From NCBI RefSeq assembly GCF_000308795.1, contig NZ_BAGK01000244.1:1-64000 (forward strand): DNA of 64,000 bases, given 5' to 3'. Made by a program: the position numbers and the translations under genes. Every line of letters starts with the position of its first letter. Position 1 is the first letter of the stretch. Shown here piece after piece: positions 50,686 through 60,672 of the stretch. This DNA is from Nocardia thailandica NBRC 100428. Lineage in GTDB: Bacteria > Actinomycetota > Actinomycetes > Mycobacteriales > Mycobacteriaceae. The notes beneath the pieces are model-generated. The model was not told the DNA's origin. It did not search any database and was given only the letters and a program-made list of their open reading frames with translations.

Positions 50686-53099
50686 CGGGTGGACTGTTCC
50701 GGCTGATCACGGCGGTCCTGACCCTCCTGGGTACGGTGGCGGTTCTTCCGGTGTTCGCGCACGCGCAGCCCAGCGGGTCGGGCGCCACCGCACCGAAGTT
50801 CCTCAAGCTCACCCTCGACGCGGTGACGCCGGGCTCGGTCACCACCGCCAGCGATCCGCTGCTGACGGTCTCGGGCACGGTCACCAACATCGGTGACCGC
50901 GTGGTCGACGACGTCGCGGTCCGGATCCAGCGCGGCGCCGCGGTCGACTCACCCAGCGGCCTGCGCACCGCGCTGCGGCTCGACGAGGCGAGCTACGGGG
51001 TCATCGGTCCGTTCGAGGACGTGGCCGAGCGGCTCAGCCCCGGCCAGCGCAAACAGTTCTCCGTCAGCATCGCGCTGCGTCCCGGCGGGCCGAGCGCGTC
51101 CTCGCTGGAACTGTCCGACCCCGGCGTCTATCCGCTGCTGCTCAACGTCAACGGCGAGCCCGCCTACGGCACCCAGGCCCGGCTCGACGACGCCCGCTTC
51201 CTGCTGCCGGTCCTCGGGCTCCCGCCCGCGGGCCCGGACGCCACCGGCGCGGCCGCGACCCCCGTGAGCCCGCCCGCCGACGCCACTCCCATGGCGACCA
51301 CGATGTTCTGGCCGCTGGCCGACCGACCCCGCATGGTCGCGGGCAAACCCGGCTCGGTACAGGGTCAGGTCGAGCTCGTCGACGACGAACTGGCCGCCTC
51401 GCTCGGCAAGGGCGGCAGGCTGGAACAGCTGGTCGCCGCGCTGGAGGCGGTCGCGCCCGGCCGCGACCGCAACGCCGGGGCGGGCGTCTGCGTCGCCGTC
51501 GACCCCGACCTGCTCCTCACCGCCCAGGCGATGACGCGCGGCTACCGGGTGCTGGCCAGCCCCTCCGATCCCGGCGGCGCCACCCGCGAGGGCGCCGGGG
51601 CGGCGAACGCGCAGGCATGGCTGGACCGGCTGCGGGCCGTCGCGGGCTCGATGTGCACGGTGGCGCTGCCGTTCGGCCAGGTCGACCTGACCGCGCTGGC
51701 CGCCGTGAACGACCCGGCCCTCTCGGCCAGGGCACTCACCGCGCCCGCCGACATCGTCGACACGATCCTGGCGACCCGCTCGGTGCGCGGGGTGGCACTG
51801 CCCGACTCCGGCAGCATCGACGACTCCGCGGGCGCCCTGCTGCGCGGGCACGGCTTCACCACCGCGCTGCTGGCGGGCAACGCGGTCGGCACCGGCGCGC
51901 CCGCCACCGACACGGTCCAGTCCGGGCACAGCGCGGGCGGCCAGGGCGCCGCCGAGAACCCGGCGCCGGACGTGGTGCGCGTGCCCTCGGTCAGCGCCAC
52001 CCCGCCGGTGCCCGAACCGGTGCCCACCGACCCCGCGCTGCACGTCGCCACCTACGACGTCTGGGCCGCCACCGCGCTGGCCGCCGTCGGCTCCAACCCG
52101 CCGACGCCCTCGTTCACCCCCGCCCGGGTCCGTTACGACCTCACCAACGACTCGCGCGCGGCCCGCCTGCAGGACGCGCTCGGCGCCCTGACCTGGTCGG
52201 CCATCACCCCCTCCCCGGACCGTCCGCGCAGCCAGGTGTTCATGCCGCCCCAGCAGTGGGGTGCCAGCCGGGAGGAGGGCGTCGCCCTGCTCGAGCAGCT
52301 CAAACTGCTCAACCGCAGCAACCTCGTCACCGCCCGCGGCCTCACCGAGCTCGTCGCTCAGCCGCCCGACCCGGCGCCGTACTCGCTCGAGTACCTGCCG
52401 CGCGCCGAGACGAACGCCGTCCCGCAGCGCTTCGTCGCGCCCGTGCGCGACGAGGGCATCCGGATCACCGAGCTGCTGCGCGCCATGGTCGCCATCCCGG
52501 AATCCGAACTGACCCCGCTCGTCTACATGACCCCCGCGCGCGACGACCTGCTGCGCGCGCTGAGCCTGTCCGACCGGCGGGTCGACGACGCCGCCCAGGC
52601 CGACCTGTACGCCCAGCGCCGGGTCGACCAGACCACCCGCGAACTGGACGGCATGTACGACGCGGTGACCGTGCTCCCGCCCGGCGGTGTCTACACGCTG
52701 GCCTCCGAGGAGAGCCCCCTGCTGCTGGTCGCCCGCAACGAGCTGCCGGTCGCGATCCGGGTCGTCTTCCGCATCGAGGCGCCCGCCGAGACGAATATCA
52801 CCGACATCGGCGAACAGCAGCTCCCGCCGACCGGTACGCGCTCGTTCCAGATCCCGACCGAGGTCAGCGACACGAGGAATCTGGTCATCCCGATCTCGCT
52901 CACCACCCCCGACGGGGTCCCGCTCGGCCAGCCGACCTCGGTCTCCGTTCGCTCGAACGCCTACGGCCAGGCCTTGGCCATAATTACCGCATGCGCGGGA
53001 TTGCTGCTGTTTCTGTTGGCCGGACGCCGGCTGTGGCGGCGTTTCCGCGGTCGGCCCGATCCCGCCGACGAAGGGCACGAACCGCCACCCATGCCGTGA
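50682..53099 (+). CDS. Rv3909-like secreted/membrane protein (DUF6049-type)
   Basis: 805 aa from ATG 50682. Signal peptide to about VFAHA-QP, a long extracellular part with an Ig-like start (KLTLDAVTPGSVTTASDPLLTVSGTVTNIGD), central domain with DxD-like segments, and a C-terminal helix (ALAIITACAGLLLFLLAGRRLWRRF) that anchors it. It sits between mutT4 and murJ, as Rv3909 does. Its link with peptidoglycan flippase MurJ suggests a role in envelope growth; function undetermined. Confidence 0.88.
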   Translation: MTGGLFRLITAVLTLLGTVAVLPVFAHAQPSGSGATAPKFLKLTLDAVTPGSVTTASDPLLTVSGTVTNIGDRVVDDVAVRIQRGAAVDSPSGLRTALRLDEASYGVIGPFEDVAERLSPGQRKQFSVSIALRPGGPSASSLELSDPGVYPLLLNVNGEPAYGTQARLDDARFLLPVLGLPPAGPDATGAAATPVSPPADATPMATTMFWPLADRPRMVAGKPGSVQGQVELVDDELAASLGKGGRLEQLVAALEAVAPGRDRNAGAGVCVAVDPDLLLTAQAMTRGYRVLASPSDPGGATREGAGAANAQAWLDRLRAVAGSMCTVALPFGQVDLTALAAVNDPALSARALTAPADIVDTILATRSVRGVALPDSGSIDDSAGALLRGHGFTTALLAGNAVGTGAPATDTVQSGHSAGGQGAAENPAPDVVRVPSVSATPPVPEPVPTDPALHVATYDVWAATALAAVGSNPPTPSFTPARVRYDLTNDSRAARLQDALGALTWSAITPSPDRPRSQVFMPPQQWGASREEGVALLEQLKLLNRSNLVTARGLTELVAQPPDPAPYSLEYLPRAETNAVPQRFVAPVRDEGIRITELLRAMVAIPESELTPLVYMTPARDDLLRALSLSDRRVDDAAQADLYAQRRVDQTTRELDGMYDAVTVLPPGGVYTLASEESPLLLVARNELPVAIRVVFRIEAPAETNITDIGEQQLPPTGTRSFQIPTEVSDTRNLVIPISLTTPDGVPLGQPTSVSVRSNAYGQALAIITACAGLLLFLLAGRRLWRRFRGRPDPADEGHEPPPMP

Positions 53100-53216
53100 C
53101 CACCTAACGTGGAACGAGTGGCGGGGGACCAGTGACAGCGACGACGAGCAGTGCACGGTGGCGCGAAACGCGCACCGGACCGGCGGGATCCGCGGGTTAC
53201 GCCGGATACAGGAGGC

Positions 53217-56200
53217 ATGATGAGCGACGATGAATCCGCTCATCGGCGAGACAGTGATGACGGACGCGACGACGCGGCGCCCCGCCGCGGCCCCGTCGCG
53301 CCGTGGGAGCGTGGCATGAGGGAACCCGGCCACGCCGACCCGCGCCGTCCGCAGCCCCCGCGGCCCGGCGAACCCCACCCCACCGGCCCCGGGTCGGGGG
53401 AGTTCCCGCGTCAGCCCGGAGGGCCCGGCCCGCAGTGGCCCGACCGTCCCGGCGCGCGTCAGCCCCTGACCGGCGAGCCGGGTTCGGGCGCGATTCCCCG
53501 CCTGGATCGGCCGGGCGCGCCGGGTGCCGGCGCCGTCCCGCGCCCGCAGCGGCCGGGCCCCGAGTCCGGCCCGATCCCGCGTCGGCAGTGGCCCGATCGC
53601 CCCGACTCCGGAGCCTTCCCGCGTCAGCAGCACCCGGCCGACCCCGCCGCGGGTCACCCGCCGCCGCGTCCCGGCGCCCGTCCGCCCGGTGTCGACGGCC
53701 CGCCGCATCCGGTCGCGGGGGTCCCGGGCCCGCGACCCGGCCGCCCCTGGCAGGCCGATCCCGCCGCCGATCACGGTGGTGCCGACCGTTTCCCACCCTT
53801 CGACACCCCGGACGACCCGCGCAGCCCCGGCGGTTCCGGCGCTCGACCCGGCGGCGCGGGACCGTACCCGGGTGAGGCCGGACGGCCGGGCGGCGCCGGA
53901 CTCCGACCCGGCGGATTCGCGGGGCCCGGCGGCGCGGAACCGCATCCAGGCATGTCCGCGCGTCCGGGCGGACCCAGGCCGCAGCCTGCCGGCGCGCCGC
54001 GTCCCGGCCACGCAGAGCCACCTGCCGGTGGACCCGCTCCACGGCCGGCAGAACCGCACCCCGGCGACCCCGCCGCACGACCGGGCGGCGAACCGCGCCC
54101 CCGTGGATTCGCGCGTCCGGGCGACGCGGAGCGGCACCCCGGTGGACCCGCCGCACGACCAGGACGTCCGGAACCCCATCCCGGTGGTCCTGCCGCGCGA
54201 CCGACCGGTGCGGGCCCGCACCCCGGCGAGCCCACCGCTCGACCGGGTGGTCCCGGTCCATACCCCGGCGGGCCCGTGCCCCGGGGCGATCGGCCCGGTG
54301 TCCGCCGTCCCGGCGACGAGGTGTTCGGGCGCGATCCGCGCCAGGGCAGGCCGGGCGCCGCCGCTCGCGGCGACGAGTTCAACGGGCCGCGCCCGGACCC
54401 GTACGCCGGGTCCGAGTCCGGCGGCCCGGACTACGGCCTTCCCGGACCGGCGAACGGCCGGGATCCCCACGGTCCCGGCCGTCCCGACGGGTTCGGCGGG
54501 CCAGGCGACGTGCCCCCGGGTCCGGGCGGCGTACCGGGCGCTCCGCGGCCCGACCGGCGCGGTGTGCCCGGACGCCCTCGGCCACGCGACGAGGCGGGAT
54601 TCCCGGGACAGGTCCCCGGCGGGCGCCCGGTGCCGCCGGCCGAGCACGGAGAACAGCAGCGGGCATACGGGCCCACGGGCGAGGTGGCGCCTCCGCAGCT
54701 GCGCACGGACACGCCTCCCGGCGTCCGGCCAAGCCCCGAGTCGGGCGCCCAGCCGCGTATCCCGCGCGGACCCGAACCGACCTTCGCCGAGCGCGGTCCG
54801 CGGGCCGACGGCCCGCAGCGACGGGGTCCGGCGTCCGGGCCGCTGCCCCGGCAGCAGCGCCCGCCGCAGTCGTTCCCCGGCCGACCCGATCCCGGGCTGG
54901 AGAAGGCGCGTCCGCGGCGGGTCGCGCCCGCCGCGCCGGAGCCCGCCGAGAAGCCGGAGGCGAAGGAGAGCGCCAACTCGCGCCTGCTGCGTGACTCCGG
55001 TTCGATCGCGTTCGCCACGCTGATCAGCCGCGTGACCGGTTTCGGCAAGCAGCTGCTGCTGCTGACCGTGCTCGGACCGGCCGTCGCGTCGGCGTTCACC
55101 TCGGCCAACCTGATCCCGAACATGATCGCCGAGCTGGTGCTCGGCGCCGTGCTGACCGCGATCGTGGTGCCCACGCTGATCCGCGCCGAACAGGAGGACC
55201 CGGATCAGGGGCGCGCGTTCGTCCGCAGGCTCGTGACCGCCGCGTTCACCGTGTTGTTCGCCGCGACCGTGCTGACCATGGCCGCGACCCCGATCCTGGC
55301 CACCCATGTCTTCGTGGCGTCCGACGGCGAGGTCAACACCAACCTGACCACCGCGCTGACGTTCCTCCTGGTGCCCGCGATCCTCTTCTACGGCATGTCC
55401 GCGCTGTTCACCGCCATTCTCAACACGAGGCAGGCGTTCAAACCGGGCGCCTGGGCGCCGGTGCTGAACAACATCGTCGTGCTCGCCGTGCTGGCGGCCT
55501 ACGCGCTGACGCCGGGCGAGATCACGCTGGACCCGGTACGGATGAGCGATCCGAAACTGCTCGTCCTCGGCCTCGGCGTGACCGCGGGCGTCGCGACCCA
55601 GGCGCTGAGCCTGCTGCCCGCGATCCGCAGGCACGGCATCGACCTGCGACCGCTGTGGGGCATCGACGCCCGGCTCAAGCAGTTCGGCAAGATGGGCGCG
55701 GCGATCATCCTGTATGTGCTGATCAGCCAGGTCGGCGCCATCGTCGCCAACCACATCTCCTCCACCGCCGACGAGGCAGGCCCGGCGATCTACCAGAACG
55801 CCTGGCTGCTGCTCCAGCTCCCGTACGGCGTGCTCGGCGTGACCCTGCTGACGGCGATCATGCCCCGCCTGTCGCGCAACGCCGCCGCCGACGACACGCC
55901 TGCGGTGGTCGACGACCTGTCCGTCGCCACCCGCCTGACGATGATCGCGCTGATCCCGATCGTCACCTTCCTGACGCTGTTCGGCCCGGAGGTCGGGTCG
56001 GCGCTCTACGGCTACGGCCGGTTCGCCGAGGACGCGCAGAACCTGGGTGACGCGGTCAGCTGGTCGGCGTTCACGCTGATCCCGTACTCCCTGGTCCTGA
56101 TCCACCTGCGGGTGTTCTACGCCAGGGAACAGGCCTGGACCCCGACCTGGATCATCCTCGGCATCACCGGCGTGAAGATCCTGTTCTCGGCGCTGGCGCC

Positions 56201-58628
56201 GGTCCTGGCCACGGGGCCGAAGCAGGTCGTGATGATCCTCGGCGCGGCGACCGGTCTCGGCTTCACCGCCGGTGCGATCATCGGTGGTGTGCTCCTGCAC
56301 CGCAGTCTCGGCGATCTGCGTATGGCCAATGTCGGCCGGACGGTGACGCGCGTGCTGCTCGCCTCCGTCGCGGGCGGCGCGGTGATGCTCATCGTCGACG
56401 AGGTCGCCCGGCTGGACCGGCTCGGCGGCGGCGCCGGTTCGCTGCTGCGGGTGGTGATCGGTTCGCTGGTCATGTTCTCGGTCGCCTTCGGCCTGATGCG
56501 CCTGGCAGGGATCCCCGAGATCGTGGCGATCACGGTGGCGGTCTCCCGCAAGCTGGGCATCACGCCGCCGGCCCCCGCGCTCGATCTGGAGAGCCCGGTC
56601 GAGGACCCGCACGCGACCACCGTGCTGCGGCGCCCGGATACCTACGCGTTCCCCGCTTTCGACCCGGTCATGGACACGCAGACCATGGTTCTGCCGGTGA
56701 TCCGACCCGATGCTGTTGACCTCACCGGTCAGCCGCAGTTCCCGTACGCTGTGCGGCAGACCAACACGGGTGGCGATTCCGCCATCACCTCGAAGTACGA
56801 GGCCGAAGGAGGACCGAGGGTGAGCGACGACGCGGTGGGCGGCGTCCCGGCCGCCGACGCTGCTGCGCGCGCAGGAGGCGGGCTGTCCACCGACGACGCG
56901 CCCGCCGACAAGGACACGGTGAAGATCTCGAAGGACTCCGTGCCGTCCGAGAACGACGCCGACGCCGACAGCGCGCCGGACGAGCCGTCGGGCGAGAAGG
57001 AGCGCGAGGTCGAGCCGCCGCACGATCCGACGCACGACACCGGCATGCTGCCGATCCCGCCGCGGCCTGCTCCGGCGGACCCGGCGGCGCGGACCCCGCG
57101 CGGCCCGAAGCTGATCCCCGGCGCGTCGGTCGCGGGCGGCCGGTACCGGCTGCTGGCCAGTCACGGCGGCGCGCGCGGCCTGAAGTTCTGGCAGGCGCTC
57201 GACATCAAGCTGGACCGCGAGGTCGCGCTGACCTTCGTCGACGCCGATCAGAAGGCCGGCGACAACAGCGGCCACGACGGCCCGCAGGCCATCCTGTCCC
57301 GCACGCTGCGCCTCGGGCGGATCAACTCGCCCGGCCTCGCCCGCGTGCTCGACGTCGTCCGTGGTTCCTCCGGCGGCATCGTGGTGGCGGAATGGACGCC
57401 CGGCCGCTCGCTGCGCGAGATGGCCGAGACCGTGCCGTCGCCGATCGGCGCCGCGCGCGCCATCCGCGCCCTGGCGTCGGCCGCCGAGCTGGCGCACCGG
57501 GGCGGCGGCTCGCTGTCCATCGACCACCCCGACCGGATCCGCATCAGCGCCTCCGGTGACGCCGTGCTCGCCTTCCCCGGCACGCTCGGCGACGCGGACG
57601 CCCAGGGCGACGTGCGCGGCCTCGGCGCCATGCTCTACGCCCTGATCACGGCGCGCTGGCCGATCCGGACCGGCGGTGTCACCGGGACCGCCGCGACCGT
57701 GGGCGGCCTGCGCCTCGCCGACTTCGGCCCCGACGGCACGCCCGTCGAGCCGCGCCAGATCCGGCCGGAGGTGCCGTTCGAGATCTCGGCGGTCGCGGTG
57801 CGCTCGCTCGAGTCGAACAAGGGCGTGCGGACCGCGGCGACGGTGCAGCACGTCCTCGAACAGGCCTCGGTCGTCGACCAGAAGACCGATTTCATCCCGG
57901 TCCTGCGGCTGGGCCAGCGGGCGGTGGCCGCGGGTCCGGACTCGCTGGCCGATCCCGAGCTGCTCGCCGCCGAGCGGGAACGCTCCAAGCGGATGCTGTG
58001 GATCATGGTCGCCCTCGGCGTCCTCGCCGCGCTCGTGGTCGGCATTCTCATCTGGTGGATGGTCAGCATCTTCGCGCCGGGCGCGTCGGAGAAGCCGCTC
58101 GACCAGCAGATCAACATCGGCTTGACCTCCAGCGTCCCGCCGCCCGCCGCCGAGGCGCCGCCCGCCTCGGGGGAGGCCCAGCCGACGAGCGTGCCGGTGC
58201 CGGTCACCGGCGCCACGGTGTTCTCGCCCGAGGGCACCCCGGACGGCGCGGCGGGCGCGGGGGCGGTTCTCGACGCGAACCCGGCCACCGTGTGGCGCAC
58301 CGACCAGTACTTCCAGCAGTTCCCCGCCCTCAAGAAGGGCGTGGGACTGCTGGCCACGCTGCCCGCGCCCGCCAAGCTCACCCACGTCGCGATCACCTCG
58401 CCCAGCGCGGGTTCCACAGTGGAGATCCGGACCTCGCCGACGGAGAACCCGACGCTGGACCAGACCCAGCTCCTCGGCTCGGCCAAGCTGGTCGACGGCG
58501 TCACCGACATCCCGGTGACGACCGACCAGGCAGCTCGTTTCGTGCTCGTATGGATCACCGGACTCGCGAACGCGGGTGGTCAGTTCCAGACCGCCATCGC
58601 CGACGTCCGTTTCGACGCCGCGCCCTGA
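53217..58628 (+). CDS. murJ: MurJ/MviN lipid II flippase with pseudokinase and C-terminal extracellular domain
   Basis: 1803 aa from ATG 53217 (AGGAGG; ATG 53220 is equivalent). Residues 1-580 are Pro/Gly/Arg-rich and disordered. The MurJ core runs from ~585 to ~1116 (NSRLLRDSGSIAFATLISRVTGFGKQLLL... onward, ~14 membrane helices) and moves lipid II outward. A pseudokinase follows at ~1300-1560 (VAGGRYRLLASHGG...; REVALTFVD lacks the usual Lys, HRD is replaced by IDHPDR, and DFG is missing). A further helix at ~1591-1618 and a discoidin-like end domain follow. In M. tuberculosis the pseudokinase binds FhaA after PknB phosphorylation. The protein is ~620 residues longer than Rv3910, because of the N-terminus. 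Confidence 0.95.
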   Translation: MMSDDESAHRRDSDDGRDDAAPRRGPVAPWERGMREPGHADPRRPQPPRPGEPHPTGPGSGEFPRQPGGPGPQWPDRPGARQPLTGEPGSGAIPRLDRPGAPGAGAVPRPQRPGPESGPIPRRQWPDRPDSGAFPRQQHPADPAAGHPPPRPGARPPGVDGPPHPVAGVPGPRPGRPWQADPAADHGGADRFPPFDTPDDPRSPGGSGARPGGAGPYPGEAGRPGGAGLRPGGFAGPGGAEPHPGMSARPGGPRPQPAGAPRPGHAEPPAGGPAPRPAEPHPGDPAARPGGEPRPRGFARPGDAERHPGGPAARPGRPEPHPGGPAARPTGAGPHPGEPTARPGGPGPYPGGPVPRGDRPGVRRPGDEVFGRDPRQGRPGAAARGDEFNGPRPDPYAGSESGGPDYGLPGPANGRDPHGPGRPDGFGGPGDVPPGPGGVPGAPRPDRRGVPGRPRPRDEAGFPGQVPGGRPVPPAEHGEQQRAYGPTGEVAPPQLRTDTPPGVRPSPESGAQPRIPRGPEPTFAERGPRADGPQRRGPASGPLPRQQRPPQSFPGRPDPGLEKARPRRVAPAAPEPAEKPEAKESANSRLLRDSGSIAFATLISRVTGFGKQLLLLTVLGPAVASAFTSANLIPNMIAELVLGAVLTAIVVPTLIRAEQEDPDQGRAFVRRLVTAAFTVLFAATVLTMAATPILATHVFVASDGEVNTNLTTALTFLLVPAILFYGMSALFTAILNTRQAFKPGAWAPVLNNIVVLAVLAAYALTPGEITLDPVRMSDPKLLVLGLGVTAGVATQALSLLPAIRRHGIDLRPLWGIDARLKQFGKMGAAIILYVLISQVGAIVANHISSTADEAGPAIYQNAWLLLQLPYGVLGVTLLTAIMPRLSRNAAADDTPAVVDDLSVATRLTMIALIPIVTFLTLFGPEVGSALYGYGRFAEDAQNLGDAVSWSAFTLIPYSLVLIHLRVFYAREQAWTPTWIILGITGVKILFSALAPVLATGPKQVVMILGAATGLGFTAGAIIGGVLLHRSLGDLRMANVGRTVTRVLLASVAGGAVMLIVDEVARLDRLGGGAGSLLRVVIGSLVMFSVAFGLMRLAGIPEIVAITVAVSRKLGITPPAPALDLESPVEDPHATTVLRRPDTYAFPAFDPVMDTQTMVLPVIRPDAVDLTGQPQFPYAVRQTNTGGDSAITSKYEAEGGPRVSDDAVGGVPAADAAARAGGGLSTDDAPADKDTVKISKDSVPSENDADADSAPDEPSGEKEREVEPPHDPTHDTGMLPIPPRPAPADPAARTPRGPKLIPGASVAGGRYRLLASHGGARGLKFWQALDIKLDREVALTFVDADQKAGDNSGHDGPQAILSRTLRLGRINSPGLARVLDVVRGSSGGIVVAEWTPGRSLREMAETVPSPIGAARAIRALASAAELAHRGGGSLSIDHPDRIRISASGDAVLAFPGTLGDADAQGDVRGLGAMLYALITARWPIRTGGVTGTAATVGGLRLADFGPDGTPVEPRQIRPEVPFEISAVAVRSLESNKGVRTAATVQHVLEQASVVDQKTDFIPVLRLGQRAVAAGPDSLADPELLAAERERSKRMLWIMVALGVLAALVVGILIWWMVSIFAPGASEKPLDQQINIGLTSSVPPPAAEAPPASGEAQPTSVPVPVTGATVFSPEGTPDGAAGAGAVLDANPATVWRTDQYFQQFPALKKGVGLLATLPAPAKLTHVAITSPSAGSTVEIRTSPTENPTLDQTQLLGSAKLVDGVTDIPVTTDQAARFVLVWITGLANAGGQFQTAIADVRFDAAP
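53840..54330 (+). repeat. Degenerate ~14-aa coding repeats in the MurJ N-terminus
   Basis: Repeats of the type ARPGGAGPHPGEP (about 13-14 residues, 39-42 bases), roughly ten copies from residue ~208 to ~370, variable in sequence. They make the region GC-rich and intrinsically disordered. Confidence 0.7.
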
Positions 58629-58928
58629 CGCGCGTTCACCCCGGGCGACGTCGCCCGCTCTTGTCCCCGACACGGTTCCGAGACCGTTCGACCTGTGACG
58701 AAGACCAGGTCAGGGCATATTTACGCAGGTAGACGCGCGTGTTCATCGAACCGCGGTCCGGTTGGTGCCGAATCGTTACCCAGGTTATTATTTCGAGGCG
58801 CTCCCGCCGTGGGAGCTTCCCGGGATCTGTCCACGTCGATCCTGGATGTCGCGATTGTCGTCCGGTGGCGAGCCGCACCGCGTGTGCCGGTGTCGTCACC
58901 CTACTGAGCGCTGTCCAAGGGGTCGTCG
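58629..58928 (+). promoter_or_regulatory. Intergenic region upstream of sigM
   Basis: Three hundred bases without a gene. An ECF-like element GAACC followed 16 bases later by CGAAT (near 58749-58774) could be a SigM-dependent auto-regulated promoter, but the -10 is imperfect. The stretch GGTTATTATTTCG (58785-58797) is locally AT-rich. Confidence 0.35.
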
Positions 58929-59555
58929 TTGTCGCCGGAAGTGAACGGGGGAGCCGCCGGGGACCGCGCGCGCCCGGCCAGCTTCCGGCCCGCCGCCGTC
59001 GCCGACGCCACCGACGGGCAGCTGCTGGCCGCGCACGTCGCGGGTGACCCGCACGCCTTCGCCGAGCTCCTGCGCCGCCACCAGGACCACCTGTGGCAGA
59101 CCGCGCTGCGCACCTCGTACAGCCGCGAGGACGCCGCCGACGCCCTGCAGGACGCCCTGCTGTCCGCGCACCGCACCGCGAGCACCTTCCGGGCCGAGGC
59201 CGAGGTGCGCAGCTGGCTGCACGCCATCGTGGTCAACGCCTGCCTGGACCGGATCCGGCGCAACAAGACCCGCCGCGCCTACACCTTCACCCCCGACGAG
59301 ATGCCCGAGCCGACCGAGCGCCGCGACGACTACGCACGGGTGGAACTGTCCATGGTCGTCGACCGCGCGCTGTTCACCCTGCCCGACGAGCAGCGGGCCG
59401 CCCTGGTGCTGGTCGAGCTGGAGGGCCGCAGCGTGGCGGAGGCGGCCGAGCTGCTCGGCGTGGCGGAGGGCACAATCAAGAGTCGTTGCGCCCGAGCGAG
59501 AGCACGTCTGCAAGAACGTTTGGAATTTTTCCGGGATCCGGGGAACCGAAACTGA
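58929..59555 (+). CDS. sigM: ECF RNA polymerase sigma factor SigM
   Basis: 208 aa from TTG 58929 (AAGGGG upstream; GTG 58941 is possible). Sigma region 2: DPHAFAELLRRHQDHLWQTALRTSYSREDAADALQDALLSAHR; region 4: ALFTLPDEQRAALVLVELEGRSVAEAAELLGVAEGTIKSRCARARARLQ. It directs envelope-related genes in mycobacteria. The membrane-bound anti-sigma factor is the next gene. Confidence 0.93.
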   Translation: MSPEVNGGAAGDRARPASFRPAAVADATDGQLLAAHVAGDPHAFAELLRRHQDHLWQTALRTSYSREDAADALQDALLSAHRTASTFRAEAEVRSWLHAIVVNACLDRIRRNKTRRAYTFTPDEMPEPTERRDDYARVELSMVVDRALFTLPDEQRAALVLVELEGRSVAEAAELLGVAEGTIKSRCARARARLQERLEFFRDPGNRN

Positions 59556-59633
59556 CCGGGCCGCGTCATTAACAGTGACAGGCCCCGCAGCGATGTAAAC
59601 GACGCGAACCGACAGCAACCGAACGGAGGTGCG

Positions 59634-60587
59634 ATGCCGTCCCGGTCCGTACCGCAGCCCCCGTTCCCCCGCGAGCTGCTGGCCGATCTGCACGCCGACA
59701 ATCTCCCCGCCGCCCTGCGTGACGAACTGTGGCCCGCCGTCCGCAACGACCCGGCGGCCCTGCAATACCTGCACGAACTCGACGACGTCAACGCCCACCT
59801 GCGCGCGCTCGGCGCCGACGAGACGATCGTCCACCGCATGCCCGACGACGTCGCGGACCGGATGTTCGCCTTCGTCGCCGGCCTCCAGGCCGAGGACGGC
59901 CCCACGGAACGGCTGACCGCCCCCGACCACGCGGAACCCGCCGTCGAGGGCGACGGGCCGACCCAGCGCCTGACCCCCCTCGCCGCGCTCCCCGCCGACG
60001 ACGGACCGACCCAGCGCGTCACCGCCCTGTCGCCGGGCTCACCGGGCGACGCCCCCACCGAACGGGTCACCCCGCCGTCTGCGGCCGCGGCCGCGTCCGA
60101 CGACGGGCCGACCGAGCGGCTGCGTTCCGCCGACGTCCCGACGGGCGTCGCGACGGTGACCTCGCTCACCGAGCGCAGGCATCGCCGTCTGCGCGTGCTC
60201 ACCGCGGCCGCGGCGGTGGTCGCCGTGGTCGGCGGCATCGGGACGGCCGCGGTCCTGCTGCGCGACGACAGCCCGGGCACGCCGACGGCCGCGCCGAGCA
60301 CCACCGCCCAGCCCGGTGACGAATTGTCTTCCGCCGCAATGATGGCCGCGCTCGGCAAGACCGAGGTCGCCGGCCGACTGCAGGGCATGGACGCCCTGCA
60401 ACGCTGCGTCGCCGCCAACGATCTCGACCGGGCCATCGTCGGCGCGACCGACCTCACCTACCGCGGCACCGACGCGGTGCTCATCCTGCTGTCGGGCCCG
60501 CGGCCGCCCACCATCACCGCGCTGGTCGTGGGTCCCGGCTGCACCACCGGCGACCCGCAGCGGCTCACCCTGCGCGATATCGGCTGA
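59634..60587 (+). CDS. rsmA: Anti-SigM (RsmA-like) membrane protein
   Basis: 317 aa from ATG 59634 behind CGGAGGT. N-terminal cytosolic part (LPAALRDELWPAVRNDPAALQYLHELDDVNAHLRALG) likely binds SigM; residues ~86-160 hold five copies of a DGPTxRxT motif; one membrane helix (LRVLTAAAAVVAVVGGIGTAAVLL) and an extracellular domain with two cysteines (LQRCVAAND, GPGCTTG). No zinc HxxxCxxC motif. Same position as Rv3912, so it is called by synteny. Confidence 0.85.
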   Translation: MPSRSVPQPPFPRELLADLHADNLPAALRDELWPAVRNDPAALQYLHELDDVNAHLRALGADETIVHRMPDDVADRMFAFVAGLQAEDGPTERLTAPDHAEPAVEGDGPTQRLTPLAALPADDGPTQRVTALSPGSPGDAPTERVTPPSAAAAASDDGPTERLRSADVPTGVATVTSLTERRHRRLRVLTAAAAVVAVVGGIGTAAVLLRDDSPGTPTAAPSTTAQPGDELSSAAMMAALGKTEVAGRLQGMDALQRCVAANDLDRAIVGATDLTYRGTDAVLILLSGPRPPTITALVVGPGCTTGDPQRLTLRDIG

Positions 60588-60672
60588 CGCGACCTCGCCC
60601 CGGGACGGGAACAACACCGTTTAGGCTGTTGTTGACCGACACGTCCCACGCAATACTTCCCGGAAGGCCTCC

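Noticed and set aside
50949..58673. Very long minus-strand open frame opposite murJ and the Rv3909-like gene
   Set aside because: It runs antisense to two strongly supported genes, is rich in Arg/Gly/His/Asp, and has no family motifs. It results from high GC3 in the real genes.
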